A stretch of 64,000 nt of DNA from WHSW01 sp963722175 (GTDB lineage: Bacteria > Actinomycetota > Thermoleophilia > Solirubrobacterales > 70-9), in the NCBI GenBank assembly GCA_963722175.1, contig CAVRKA010000002.1:62001-126000 (forward strand). The letters are read 5' to 3'. The translations under genes were made by a program, and so were the position numbers. Under the pieces are notes generated by a model. That model did no database searches and was not told the DNA's origin. It saw only the letters and a list, made by a program, of their open reading frames with translations. Each line of letters starts with the position of its first letter. Positions within the stretch are counted from its first letter, which is position 1. Positions 30,256 to 38,992 of the stretch are shown in pieces.

Positions 30256-31047
30256 TCAGGTTCCGGTGAACCTGGGCGGCCGTTTCTCTGCGAAGGCGAG
30301 CACGCCCTCGATGAAGTCCGCGGTCTGGCCCTGTTCCTTCTGCGCCATCGCCTCGGCGTCGAGCTGGCCGGCGAGGTCGGGGTAGAGGGTGCGGTTGAGC
30401 AGCCGCTTGATGTTCGCGTACGCCTTCGTCGGCCCGTGAGCGAGGTGCGTGCTCAGGAGCGTCGTCGCCTGGTCGAGGTCGTCGTCGGGGACGACGCGGT
30501 TGATCAGCCCCCACTCGAGCGCCTTCGCCGCGCCGACCCGCTCGCCGAGCATCGCCATCTCGGCGGCGCGGGCGGCCCCGACCCGGGCGGGGACCGTCGC
30601 CGTGCTGCCGCCGTCGGGTACGAGGCCGATGTTGACGAAGGCGAGCAGGAAGAACGCCGACTCGCCCGCGACGATCAGATCGCAGGCGAGCGCCAGCGCG
30701 CATCCGATCCCCGCCGCCGGCCCGTTGACGGCCGCGACCACCGGTTTCGGCAGCTCCCGGACCGCGCGGATGATCGGGTTGTAGAGCTCGAGCAGCCGCT
30801 GGCCGAGGTCGGGCACCTCACCCTCGGCGCCGGAGCGCTGCTCGCCGAGGTCGGCGCCCGAGGAGAATCCCCGCCCGGCGCCGGTGATCAGGACCGCGCG
30901 AACGGCGTCGTCCTGCTCGGCGCGATCGAGCGCCGCGGACAGGTCCTGCCCGAGCTGCTCGTTCCACGAGTTCAGGGTCTCGGGACGGTTGAGGGTGATC
31001 CGGGCGACGCCGTCGCCGATCGAGAGCGTGACGATCTCTTCGGCCAT
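30256..31047 (-). CDS. Enoyl-CoA hydratase/isomerase (PaaG-like)
   Basis: The 263-residue crotonase-fold enzyme has the oxyanion-hole segments GRGFSSGADL and NGPAAGIGCALALACDL. The later NIGLVPDGGSTATVP has Asp where isomerase-like PaaG members carry their catalytic acid; hydratases usually show Glu at two positions. The C-terminal FIEGVLAFAEKRPPRF is typical of the family. It is a soluble enzyme of acyl-CoA or phenylacetate metabolism. A terminator follows it, and a large palindromic repeat lies upstream of its start. Confidence 0.85.
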   Translation of the reverse strand: MAEEIVTLSIGDGVARITLNRPETLNSWNEQLGQDLSAALDRAEQDDAVRAVLITGAGRGFSSGADLGEQRSGAEGEVPDLGQRLLELYNPIIRAVRELPKPVVAAVNGPAAGIGCALALACDLIVAGESAFFLLAFVNIGLVPDGGSTATVPARVGAARAAEMAMLGERVGAAKALEWGLINRVVPDDDLDQATTLLSTHLAHGPTKAYANIKRLLNRTLYPDLAGQLDAEAMAQKEQGQTADFIEGVLAFAEKRPPRFTGT

Positions 31048-31067
31048 GGGGGGAGCCTATGTGAGGG

Positions 31068-31229
31068 ACGAACAACAACGGGCAGGTAGGGGGAGGGGCT
31101 GGCGGCTTCGGCCGTCCCGCGGCGCCGGTTTCGCATCGGTTGGTGGGTTTGGTGCTCCATGGGGTACCCAACCCACCAACCGCACTCCGAAGCGCCGACG
31201 CCACCCCTACCCAGCCCGTTGTTGTTCGG
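31068..31229. repeat. Palindromic repeat family 2, full copy
   Basis: This is a ~160-bp nested palindrome. The outer arms are CGAACAACAACGGGC...GGTAGGGGG on the left and CCACCCCTACC...GCCCGTTGTTGTTCG on the right. The inner arms are GGTTGGTGGGTT and AACCCACCAACC, with CTTCGG and CCGAAG segments between. It fills the whole gap between the hydratase start and the ABC permease stop. A related copy in the opposite orientation is at 35231-35309 and a half copy at 2341-2360. Confidence 0.8.
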
Positions 31230-31231
31230 CC

Positions 31232-32011
31232 CTACCCCGCGGCTTCGGCTCTTCGCAGGCCCGTGCGAGCCCAGTTGAGCATCACCGCGATCAGGCCCGC
31301 GGCGATCGCGACCGCGAGCAGCGTCTCGGCCGGGGCGCCGATGATCAGGTTGCGGCCGGCTTCGAGCATCGCGGTCATCGGGTTGTAGTCGGCGGCTGTC
31401 GCGACCCAGCCCTCGATCAGGTCGCGGGGGACGTACACCGGCGCGGTCATGATGATCAGGAAGGCCGGAAGCTGGATCAGCGGCGCGGCCTGCAGGGTGC
31501 GGAAGCGCATCGCCAGGCCGGAGGCGAACAGGGTCGCGGCGAAGTTGAGCATCACCGCGATCAGCAGGATCCCGACCAGGTCGCCGCCGCCGCCGGTGAT
31601 CTCGGCGCCGCTGAGCACCGCGACGACGGTCACCACCACCCAGACGAGCAGGGCGCGGATCAGCGCGGTGAGCACGTAGCCGGCGACCAGCGCCGAGCGG
31701 TTGCGGGTCGCGAGCAGCATCCGCCTCGCGAAGCCGAACTCGAAGTCCGCGGCGATCGAGAAGCCGGTGAACACGCCGCCGAAGACCGCCGACTGCATGA
31801 GCACGAAGATGTACTGGAAGGTCGTGTAGTTCGGATAGCCGAAGTCCGGCGCCTCCGCGACCGCCGAGAGCCCGCCGGCGAAGGCGGCGAAGAAGAACAG
31901 CGGGAAGATCAGCGACGGCAGGATCAGCGACGGCTTGCTGAACATCACGTGGATCGAGCGCCAGGCGATCGCGCCGGCGGCGCGGGCCCAGCGGGTCGCG
32001 AACGGGTTCAT
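31232..32011 (-). CDS. ABC-2 type transporter permease
   Basis: This 259-residue membrane protein has about six hydrophobic helices (SLILPSLIFPLFFFAAFAGG, VLTALIRALLVWVVVTVVAV, LLAVAIAAGLIAVML) and the ABC-2 style sequence PVYVPRDLIEGWVATAADYNP. ATG 32011 overlaps the stop of the upstream permease as ATGA. With that permease and the ATPase it forms a DrrAB-like exporter, probably for a drug or lipid-like compound. Confidence 0.88.
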   Translation of the reverse strand: MNPFATRWARAAGAIAWRSIHVMFSKPSLILPSLIFPLFFFAAFAGGLSAVAEAPDFGYPNYTTFQYIFVLMQSAVFGGVFTGFSIAADFEFGFARRMLLATRNRSALVAGYVLTALIRALLVWVVVTVVAVLSGAEITGGGGDLVGILLIAVMLNFAATLFASGLAMRFRTLQAAPLIQLPAFLIIMTAPVYVPRDLIEGWVATAADYNPMTAMLEAGRNLIIGAPAETLLAVAIAAGLIAVMLNWARTGLRRAEAAG

Positions 32012-32838
32012 GTGCGCTCCATCCTTCCCTTCAATGCCGCCGTGGCGGCCCACATCCCGACCGCGAGGACGCCGAGCGAGACCCCGAACGCGAGCGCCAG
32101 CGCCTCGCCGTCCCAGCCGGTGATGAAGAGGCTGCGGAAGCCCTCGATCAGGTAGCTGACGGGGTTGATCGTCGCCACGGTCTGGAACCAGTCGTTGGCG
32201 ATCAGGTCGCGGGGAAGCGCGCCGGAGCTGAGGAAGAGGAGGACGAAGAGCAGCGGGAAGACACCCTGGACCGCCTCGCCGTTGCCCGTCTTCAGCCCGA
32301 TCGCGAGCCCGATCGAGCCGAACGCGACCCCGACCATCGCCGAGAGCGCGAACAGGACCGGGATCCCGGCGATCCCCGCCTCCAGGTGCGCCCCGAAGGC
32401 GAGCGCGACGATCAGATAGGTGGCCGCCTGGAAGAGTCCCTGCAGCGTCGCCCCGGCGAGCTGACCCGCGATCAGCGCGCTGCTGCGCAGCGGGGTCAGC
32501 TGGAGGCGGTTGAAGAAGCCGTGCTGGATGTCGCCGGCGATCGACTGGCCGGCCCCCATGGTTGCGAACAGCGCTCCCTGCATAAAGGTCAGGCCGAGCG
32601 CGAATGACAGGTAGGTGTCGGTCGGGAAGCCGGGCAGGGAGGTCGCCGCCTCCAGCCCGCTCGAGTTGACGGCGAGCAGGAAGAGCGGGAAGACGAGGCT
32701 GGGCACGAACATCATCGGCTGGCGAACGGTGCGCGTCATCGACCGCCTGGCGAGGTACCCGACCTGGGTCAGGGTCCCGCCGTGGCGCTCCACCAGCCTC
32801 CCGGGCAGGGGAAGCGCGACTGCGTCGCCGTTGCTCAT
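32008..32838 (-). CDS. ABC-2 type transporter permease
   Basis: The 276-residue membrane protein is a diverged paralogue of the next permease, with the same plan: an N-terminal helix after TVRQPMMFVPSLVFPLFLLA, a DIQHGFFNRLQLTPLRSSAL cytoplasmic loop typical of DrrB-like exporters, and ALPRDLIANDWFQTVATINP before the last helices. It is joined by ATGA overlaps to both the ATPase gene upstream and the second permease downstream. Two permeases with one ATPase suggest a heterodimeric channel. Confidence 0.88.
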   Translation of the reverse strand: MSNGDAVALPLPGRLVERHGGTLTQVGYLARRSMTRTVRQPMMFVPSLVFPLFLLAVNSSGLEAATSLPGFPTDTYLSFALGLTFMQGALFATMGAGQSIAGDIQHGFFNRLQLTPLRSSALIAGQLAGATLQGLFQAATYLIVALAFGAHLEAGIAGIPVLFALSAMVGVAFGSIGLAIGLKTGNGEAVQGVFPLLFVLLFLSSGALPRDLIANDWFQTVATINPVSYLIEGFRSLFITGWDGEALALAFGVSLGVLAVGMWAATAALKGRMERT

Positions 32839-33833
32839 GCCGGCACCGCGTCCTGCTCGCCGGTCACCTGCGCCTCGTCGTCGCCGGCGCCCTCGAGCCG
32901 GCGGCCGGTCTTGACGAGGAAGACGTCGTCGAGCGTCGGGGCGTGGATCTCCAGGTTGGCGACCTCGATGTTCTCGGCGTCGAGCGCTCTAACGACCTCC
33001 GCGAGCTCGCCGGTGCCCTCGTCGAGCCGCACGGCGACGCCGCCGGGACCGGCCGGGGCCTCGGGTCCGAAGCGCGCGAGCACCGCCCGCATCCGCTCGC
33101 GGTCGCCCTCGTCGGCGGGGCTGGCCTCGACGGTCGGGCGCCCGATTTCCGCCTTCAGCTCGTCGGGCGTGCCCTCGGCGACCAGCTTGCCGGTGTCGAT
33201 GATCCCGACCCGGTCGGCGAGCGCGTCGGCCTCCTCCAGGTACTGGGTGGTGAGGAAGACGGTGACCCCGTGCGAGTTGGCGAGCCGCTGGACCTCGTCC
33301 CAGAGCGCCGTTCGGCTCTGGACGTCGAGGCCGGTCGTCGGCTCGTCGAGGAAGAGGATCCGCGGCTGGTGGACCAGCGCCAGTGCCAGGTCGAGGCGCC
33401 GTCGCATCCCGCCCGAGTAGCCCCCGACCTTGCGGTCCGCGGCCTCGGACAGCCCGACCCGGGCGATCAGCTCGTCGCCGCGGCGGATCGCCTCGGCCTT
33501 CGGCAGCCCGTGCATTCCGGCCTGCAGGCGCATGTGCTCGCGGGCGGTCAGGAACTGGTCGAGCGCGGCCTCCTGGAGGGCGACGCCGATCGCGTCGCGG
33601 ACCGAGGGGCCGTCCTTGACGATGTCGTGGCCGGCGACCCGTGCGCTGCCCGCCGTGGGGGGCAGGAGGGTGGTGAGCATGTGAACGGTGGTCGACTTGC
33701 CGGCGCCGTTCGGGCCGAGGAAGCCGTAGATCTCGCCCGGCGCGACCGTGAGGTCGATCCCGTCGACCGCCCGCGGTCCCTTCTTGAACTCCTTGACGAG
33801 GCCCTCGACCTCGATCCCGTTGGTGTCTGTCAT
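32835..33833 (-). CDS. ABC transporter ATP-binding protein (DrrA-like)
   Basis: The 332-residue ATPase has Walker A GPNGAGKS (39-46), signature YSGGMRRR, Walker B RILFLDEPTTGLD and a switch histidine region FLTTQYLEEADALADR. The C-terminal DrrA-type extension is present. It is the first gene of the three-gene exporter operon, divergent from a MarR repressor, which implies substrate-induced expression. Daunorubicin-type drug exporters share the layout; the real substrate is unknown. Confidence 0.92.
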   Translation of the reverse strand: MTDTNGIEVEGLVKEFKKGPRAVDGIDLTVAPGEIYGFLGPNGAGKSTTVHMLTTLLPPTAGSARVAGHDIVKDGPSVRDAIGVALQEAALDQFLTAREHMRLQAGMHGLPKAEAIRRGDELIARVGLSEAADRKVGGYSGGMRRRLDLALALVHQPRILFLDEPTTGLDVQSRTALWDEVQRLANSHGVTVFLTTQYLEEADALADRVGIIDTGKLVAEGTPDELKAEIGRPTVEASPADEGDRERMRAVLARFGPEAPAGPGGVAVRLDEGTGELAEVVRALDAENIEVANLEIHAPTLDDVFLVKTGRRLEGAGDDEAQVTGEQDAVPA

Positions 33834-33866
33834 TCCCCGATCCCGCTCCTTACGTCGCTATTACTT

Positions 33867-33883
33867 ACTTGACTACCTCAACT
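33867..33883. promoter_or_regulatory. Candidate MarR operator between ABC exporter and marR
   Basis: ACTTGA-CTACC-TCAACT has near-symmetric arms (TTGA/TCAA core) in the 80-bp AT-rich divergent gap. The size and symmetry fit a MarR-dimer site positioned to control both directions. Assignment is by eye only. Confidence 0.45.
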
Positions 33884-33913
33884 ATCAATGGAGTAGAGTA
33901 TCATCGTCATCAA

Positions 33914-34339
33914 ATGAGTGTCGCCTCGTCCGAAAAGAGCGCGCTTGCCTCGGAGGCCTGGATGGCGATGCTCGAGTTCTTCTTCGCCAAGGCGCGTCCG
34001 CGGATGCTCGAGCTGTGGCGCGAGTTCGACCTGATGCCGCCCCAGCAGATGACCCTGGGGCTGCTGCTCGACGCGCCGCGGCCGATGGGCGAGCTGGCGC
34101 AGCAGATGCACTGCGACAACTCGAACATCACCGGGATCGTCGACCGGCTCACCGAGCGCGGGCTGGTCGAGCGCTTGGCCGCGGAGGGCGACCGGCGGGT
34201 GAAGCTGGTCGCGCTCACCGCAGCCGGGCGCGAGCTCGCCGAGGAGCTGGCGCGCCGGCGGGCCCTGCCGCCGGACGAGATCGCCGCCCTGCCGGAGGCC
34301 GACCTCCGTCGGCTGCATCGGATCTTCGCTGCGATCTAG
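33914..34339 (+). CDS. MarR-family transcriptional regulator
   Basis: The 141-residue winged-helix protein contains MGELAQQMHCDNSNITGIVD for the recognition helix and LVERLAAEGDRRVKLVALTA for the wing, the standard MarR core. ATG 33914 is preferred over an in-frame ATG at 33869 because the latter would place the operator-like palindrome inside the coding region. It is divergent from the ABC exporter operon and probably its ligand-responsive repressor. Confidence 0.88.
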   Translation: MSVASSEKSALASEAWMAMLEFFFAKARPRMLELWREFDLMPPQQMTLGLLLDAPRPMGELAQQMHCDNSNITGIVDRLTERGLVERLAAEGDRRVKLVALTAAGRELAEELARRRALPPDEIAALPEADLRRLHRIFAAI

Positions 34340-34365
34340 CGGTCTGGATGACTAGTCTGCGGTCG

Positions 34366-34761
34366 ATGGACGACCTGGGCAACCCGAGCTCCTACCGCGT
34401 GCTCGCCGAGGGCGTGGCGGTCTACTCGAGCGACGGCGAGAAGCTCGGCGAGGTCGAGCACGTGCTCTGCGACCAGGAGATCGACATCTTCGACGGCCTG
34501 GTCATCGACCGCAGCGTGCTCCCGGGCGGCCACCGGTTCGCGGACGCGACCCAGGTCGAGGAGATCTATGAGCGCGGGGTCGTGCTCACGGTCGACGCGG
34601 CCGGCGCCGAGGAACTGCCGGAGCCGGGCAAGAGCGCGGGGGCGCTCGAGGTCACCGGCGAGGATTTCGTCGAGCGCGAGTGGGACGACGAGCTCGAGGG
34701 AAAGCTGAAGCGGGCCTGGGACTTCCTCTCCGGCAAGCGCACCGAGGATCACCGCGGCTGA
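34366..34761 (+). CDS. PRC-barrel domain protein
   Basis: The 131-residue protein starts MDDLGNPSSYRVLAEG and holds a PRC-barrel-like beta domain (VAVYSSDGEKLGEVEHVLCD, FDGLVIDRSVLPGGHRF), an acidic middle and a helical tail ending ISO-like in KRAWDFLSGKR. An alternative ATG at 34348 adds six residues. PRC-barrels act in RNA processing, photosynthesis or adaptor roles; none can be assigned. It follows the MarR gene by 26 bp. Confidence 0.7.
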   Translation: MDDLGNPSSYRVLAEGVAVYSSDGEKLGEVEHVLCDQEIDIFDGLVIDRSVLPGGHRFADATQVEEIYERGVVLTVDAAGAEELPEPGKSAGALEVTGEDFVEREWDDELEGKLKRAWDFLSGKRTEDHRG

Positions 34762-34768
34762 GGCCGGG

Positions 34769-35215
34769 ATGGCCATCCGGGCGGCGACCACCGACGACCT
34801 CGAGGCGCTGGCGCCGCTGATCCGCGCCTACACCGACTTCTACGAGTCCGACCCGGCCGACGCCGGGCTCGAGGCGATGGCGCGCGACGTGATCGGGGCG
34901 CCCGAGGAGACGGCGTTCTTGCTGGTCGCGACCGACGACGCCGGCGAGGTGGTGGGCTTCGCGCTCAACCAGTGGAAGTGGTCGAGCCTCAGCGGCGCGC
35001 GCGTCGTCGTCCTCGACGACCTCTTCGTCGCCGACCACGCCCGCGGCCAGGGCCACGCCGACGCGCTGATCGAGGCGACGGCGGAGGTCGCCCGCCGCCA
35101 CGGCGCGCCGAGCATCAGCTGGTTCACGATGCCCGACAACAAGCGGGCGCACACGGTCTATGACCGCGTGGGGGGCGTGGCGGAGACGCTCCTGGAGTAC
35201 GAGCTGGAGCTCTAG
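34769..35215 (+). CDS. GNAT-family N-acetyltransferase
   Basis: The 148-residue protein shows MAIRAATTDDLEALAPLIRA at the start, the acetyl-CoA binding strand-loop VLDDLFVADHARGQGHADAL (R-x-x-G-x-G/A type) and a C-terminal NKRAHTVYDRVGG segment. Substrate is unknown. It begins 7 bp after the PRC-barrel gene, so the two are probably co-transcribed. Confidence 0.85.
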   Translation: MAIRAATTDDLEALAPLIRAYTDFYESDPADAGLEAMARDVIGAPEETAFLLVATDDAGEVVGFALNQWKWSSLSGARVVVLDDLFVADHARGQGHADALIEATAEVARRHGAPSISWFTMPDNKRAHTVYDRVGGVAETLLEYELEL

Positions 35216-35230
35216 CGCGCTCCGGCGGGA

Positions 35231-35309
35231 CGGGGCTGGGTAGGGGTGGCCCGGGCGTCGCCGGGGCGGTTCCGCGGAACCGCCACCCCCTACCTGCCCG
35301 TTGTTGTTC
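35231..35309. repeat. Palindromic repeat family 2, second copy (reversed)
   Basis: The left arm GGGCTGGGTAGGGGTGG is opposite the right arm CCACCCCCTACCTGCCC, which is followed by GTTGTTGTTC. The centre is a perfect 20-bp palindrome made of GGCGGTTCCG and CGGAACCGCC. It occupies the space between convergent GNAT and molybdopterin-oxidoreductase genes and could act as a bidirectional terminator. Relative to the copy at 31068-31229 the two arms are exchanged. Confidence 0.8.
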
Positions 35310-37565
35310 TCAGGCCGGGACGGCTTCGCGGTCGGCGGCGACCACCTCGACCGGGATCCCGTTGAGGACCGCGTTGCCCGACGGCACGTCGACGTCGATC
35401 GGAGCGAGCAGGTTCGAGTTCACCCCGGCGTGCTCGGCGGCGACCCCGAGCCGGACGCCGGGAGCGTCGTGGCCCCAGCCGTGGGGGATCGAGATGACGC
35501 CGGGCATGATCTCGTCGGTCACCTCGACCGGGACGACGAGCTCGCCGGAGGCGGAGCTGACCCGGGCGCTGCCGCCGTCGGCGAGCCCGAGACGCTCGGC
35601 GTCGTCGGGGTTGACCCAGACGGTGCAGCGGTCCTTGCCCTTGACCAGGGCCGGCAGGTTGTGCATCCAGGAGTTGTTGGAGCGCAGCTGGCGGCGGCCG
35701 ATCAGTACCAGCTGGCCGTTCACGTGCCCACCCAACTCCCCCTGCAGGCGAGGGATGTCGGCGAGCAGCTCCTCCGGCGCGAGCTCGATCTTCCCCGACG
35801 GGGTGCGGAGGACGTCGGGCAGCCGGGGGCGCATCGGGCCGAGGTCGATCCCGTGCGGATTGGCCTCGAGCTTCGAGAGCGTCAGGCCGTCGGGGTCGGC
35901 GCCGAACCCCTCGCCGAACGGGCCTACCCGGAGCAGGAAGTCGAGCACCCGCGCGGGGCCGCGCAGCTCGCCCAGTGCTTCCACGATCTCGGCCGCCGGA
36001 CGGCCCTCGATCGCCGAGCCGGGCAGTGCCACCTCGCGCGCGATCAGCGTCTGGATCACGAGCTCGTCCCAGGCTTCGATATCCGCGTCGGGTCCCTGGC
36101 CCGAGACGATCGCCGCCAGCCGCAGCAGGACCTCCCATTCCTGGGGAGCGCCGTCGGGAGCGTCGATCACCGGCGGCGAGTAGTTGGCGACGCTGCGGAC
36201 GGCGAGCTGGTAGAGGGCGAAGTCGTAGTGCGGCTTCGCCAGCGGCTCGGGGGCGGGGAGGATGACGTCGGCGTGGCGGGTGGTCTCGTTGACGTAGATG
36301 TCGACCGAGACCATGAAGTCGAGCGACTCGACCGCGGCCTCGAGCGCCGCCGCGTCCGGGGTCGAGACGAGCGGGTTGCCGGCGATCGTGACCAGGGCCC
36401 GCACCTGGCCCTCACCCGGGGTTGTGATCTCCTCGGCGAGGGCGACGACCGGGAGCTCGCCGATCACCTCGGGCCTGCCGCTGACCCGGCTCGCCCAGCG
36501 GTGGACACGCATCCCCTTGCCGGTCGGGCCCGAGCCCGCCGAGTTGCGCTGCCCGACGGCGGCGAGCGGGAACATCGCCCCGCCCTCGCGGTCGAGGTTT
36601 CCGGTCAGGTAGTTGACCACGTCGACGAGCCAGCTCGCCAGCGAGCCGAAGCGCTGCGTCGTCGTCCCGATCCGCGCGTAGACGACCGCCCGCTCGGCGG
36701 CGGCGAGGTCGCGCGCCATCCGGCGGACCTCGTCGGCGTCGATCCCGCAGACCGGGGCGACGGCCTCGGGGGTGAACGGGTCGGCCAGCCCCTCGAGCAG
36801 CTCGGCGCCGTTGGCTTGTTCGGCGAGCGACCCGGGATCGGCGAGGCCCTCGGAGATCAGCACGTTCGCGATCGCGAACAGCAGGTGAGCGTCCGTGCCG
36901 GGGCGGATGAAGTGGTGCTCGGAGGCCTCGCGGGCGGTGCGGCTGCGGCGCGGGTCGACGACCACGACCTTGCCGCCACGGTCATGGATCGCCCGGATCC
37001 GGCCGCGCATGTCGGGCGCCGTCAGCAGCGAGCCGTTCGAGACCAGCGGGTTGGCGCCCAGGATCAGCAGGTGGTCCGTGCGGTCGACGTCGGGGACCGG
37101 GATCGTCAGCGCGCCGCCGAACATCAGCCCCGCGGACAGGTGCTTCGGCAGCTGGTCGACCGAGCTCGCCGAGTGGATGTTCTTGGAGCCGAGCGCCTTC
37201 AGGAACGCGGGCCCGTAGAGCGCCGCGATGTTGTGGGCGCTCGGGTTTCCCAGGTAGACCGCGACCGCGTCGCGCCCGCCCTCGTCGAGGACGCGGGAAA
37301 GGCCCTCGGCCACGGCATCGAAGGCCTCCTCCCAGGTCGCCTCGACGAGCTCGCCGTCGCGCCGCACGAGCGGGGCCGTGAGCCGGTCCGGGTCCTCGTG
37401 GAGCTGCTTGAGGCCCTGGGACTTCGGACACAGGAATCCGTGGCTGAAGACGTCGTCGGCGTCGCCGCGGACCGAGGCCACCTGGTCGCCGCGCATCGTC
37501 ACCTCGAGGCCGCAGGTCGCCTCGCAGAAGGGACAGGTGCGGTAGTGGACGGTCTCCGTGGCCAC
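35310..37565 (-). CDS. Molybdopterin-dependent oxidoreductase (DMSO-reductase superfamily)
   Basis: The 751-residue enzyme has a 4Fe-4S cluster motif C11-x2-C14-x3-C18-x27-C46 (CPFCEATCG, then FLCPKS). Molybdopterin-binding segments follow (GANPLVSNGS, VVVDPRRSRTA, YARIGTTTQRFG) and a C-terminal cofactor domain (PHGWGHDAPGVRLG). No Tat signal is present, so a cytoplasmic location is likely. Residues replacing SeCys are not clearly identifiable, so formate dehydrogenase activity is not assumed. No small iron-sulfur or membrane subunit is adjacent, so it appears to be a single-subunit member. Confidence 0.85.
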   Translation of the reverse strand: MATETVHYRTCPFCEATCGLEVTMRGDQVASVRGDADDVFSHGFLCPKSQGLKQLHEDPDRLTAPLVRRDGELVEATWEEAFDAVAEGLSRVLDEGGRDAVAVYLGNPSAHNIAALYGPAFLKALGSKNIHSASSVDQLPKHLSAGLMFGGALTIPVPDVDRTDHLLILGANPLVSNGSLLTAPDMRGRIRAIHDRGGKVVVVDPRRSRTAREASEHHFIRPGTDAHLLFAIANVLISEGLADPGSLAEQANGAELLEGLADPFTPEAVAPVCGIDADEVRRMARDLAAAERAVVYARIGTTTQRFGSLASWLVDVVNYLTGNLDREGGAMFPLAAVGQRNSAGSGPTGKGMRVHRWASRVSGRPEVIGELPVVALAEEITTPGEGQVRALVTIAGNPLVSTPDAAALEAAVESLDFMVSVDIYVNETTRHADVILPAPEPLAKPHYDFALYQLAVRSVANYSPPVIDAPDGAPQEWEVLLRLAAIVSGQGPDADIEAWDELVIQTLIAREVALPGSAIEGRPAAEIVEALGELRGPARVLDFLLRVGPFGEGFGADPDGLTLSKLEANPHGIDLGPMRPRLPDVLRTPSGKIELAPEELLADIPRLQGELGGHVNGQLVLIGRRQLRSNNSWMHNLPALVKGKDRCTVWVNPDDAERLGLADGGSARVSSASGELVVPVEVTDEIMPGVISIPHGWGHDAPGVRLGVAAEHAGVNSNLLAPIDVDVPSGNAVLNGIPVEVVAADREAVPA

Positions 37566-37630
37566 CGGCGACCAGACTAGCGTGATCGCTGCGGTCCGGC
37601 CGGGTTCAAGAATCGATGCCGGGAGCCGAT

Positions 37631-38992
37631 ATGAAAGCCGTGAGCAGGATTCGCTGCGCTGCGCTCGTCGTCGCCGTCTTCGGCGCGATCCTCGTCGGTG
37701 CGCCGGCCGCCTCGGCGAGCCAGCCGGGCGACACCGAGCACGGCGTCAACCGCGCCAAGTTGATGGCGAAGGCGGAGCGGATCGTCGAGGCGCGCAACGG
37801 GATCGACGTGCTCAAGATCAGCAAGTGCGGGCCGCAGAAGAAGCGCAAGGGCAAGCTCAACTACTCGAAGTGGATCTGCCTGTGGCGCGCCGAGGGTTTC
37901 TACTCCGGCGACATCCACTACGCCTGCGCCGGCAGGGCGGTCTACAAGCGCAAGAAGAAGACCTGGCTCGTCGACCCCTGCGAGAACAGCCGCCAGCCGA
38001 TGGCGCCGTTGCTCGATACGCCCAACCCGCCGCCGACCTTCGGCTTCAACGACAACTGGATCTTCAACCCGGTCGCGGCGTTCGACCTGCTGGAGCAGTC
38101 CGAGTCGCAGGTCGCCCGCCTGAGCCTTCCGTGGAGCGGCGTCGAGCCGACCAGGGGCACCTTCAACTGGCACGGCTCCGACGTCGTCTACGAGCGCCTG
38201 CTCGACCGCGGCATCCGCCCGCTCTGGGTGATCATGGACGCGCCGTGCTTCGCCCAGCGCGCCGCCCCCTCGAGCTGCGGCTACTCACATCCGGCGCCGT
38301 CCTACTACGACGAGTTCGCTCAGTTCGCGGTCTCGGTCGCGAAGCGCTACCCGGAGTCGATGGGGATCGAGGTCTGGAACGAGCCCAACTACCTGAGGTT
38401 CTGGGGCGGCCCGCCCGAGCCCGCCGAGTACGCGCAGATGCTGAAGACCGTCGCCGACGCCCTCCACCAGCGCGCGCCCGGGATGACCGTGGTCAGCGCC
38501 GGGCTCTCGCCGCACGCCGACACCGACACCAGCGGCTCGATGGGCTTCCGCGACTTCCTGATCGAGATGTATGAGCGCGGCGCCGCCCAGAAGGCCGACG
38601 CGATCGGCATCCACCCCTACCCGGGCGTCGGGCCGGGCGAGGACTACCAGACCGATGTCCGCGTCTATCTCGGCAAGGTCCAGAACGTGATGGATCGCTA
38701 CGGCGACGGCGCGCGACCGCTGTGGGCGACCGAGTTCGGCGTCTCGACCGGCGGCGACCAAGCCTTCAGCCCCGAGGGCGCCGGCGAGGCGGTCAGCAAC
38801 CTGCTGACGATGTTCCAGCGGATCCGCGGGATCGAGCTTGCGATCGTCCACCGGCTGATCGAGGACCCGTCGCTGGCCGGCCGCGAGGGCGGGTTCGGGG
38901 TCCTCAACAAGGACCTGACCCCGAAGCCCGCGTTCTGCGACCTGCTCACGGTGCGCGGGGTCACCGGCCTCGATATCTGCGGATCAGCCTGA
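37631..38992 (+). CDS. Secreted glycoside hydrolase-like TIM-barrel protein
   Basis: The 453-residue protein starts at ATG 37631 (GGGAG just upstream) with a signal peptide (CAALVVAVFGAILVGAPAAS). A ~100-residue lysine- and cysteine-containing N-domain precedes a (beta/alpha)8 barrel of clan GH-A type. The acid/base motif is IEVWNEPNYLRFW and the nucleophile region LWATEFGVSTGG. It resembles GH39/GH5-like secreted glycosidases; the substrate is unknown. The 3' end overlaps the convergent Ppx/GppA gene by 9 bp. Confidence 0.78.
   Translation: MKAVSRIRCAALVVAVFGAILVGAPAASASQPGDTEHGVNRAKLMAKAERIVEARNGIDVLKISKCGPQKKRKGKLNYSKWICLWRAEGFYSGDIHYACAGRAVYKRKKKTWLVDPCENSRQPMAPLLDTPNPPPTFGFNDNWIFNPVAAFDLLEQSESQVARLSLPWSGVEPTRGTFNWHGSDVVYERLLDRGIRPLWVIMDAPCFAQRAAPSSCGYSHPAPSYYDEFAQFAVSVAKRYPESMGIEVWNEPNYLRFWGGPPEPAEYAQMLKTVADALHQRAPGMTVVSAGLSPHADTDTSGSMGFRDFLIEMYERGAAQKADAIGIHPYPGVGPGEDYQTDVRVYLGKVQNVMDRYGDGARPLWATEFGVSTGGDQAFSPEGAGEAVSNLLTMFQRIRGIELAIVHRLIEDPSLAGREGGFGVLNKDLTPKPAFCDLLTVRGVTGLDICGSA

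Noticed and set aside
31068..31229. Small genes within the palindromic element
   Set aside because: Short open frames there are explained by the GC-rich inverted repeats and have no ribosome site.
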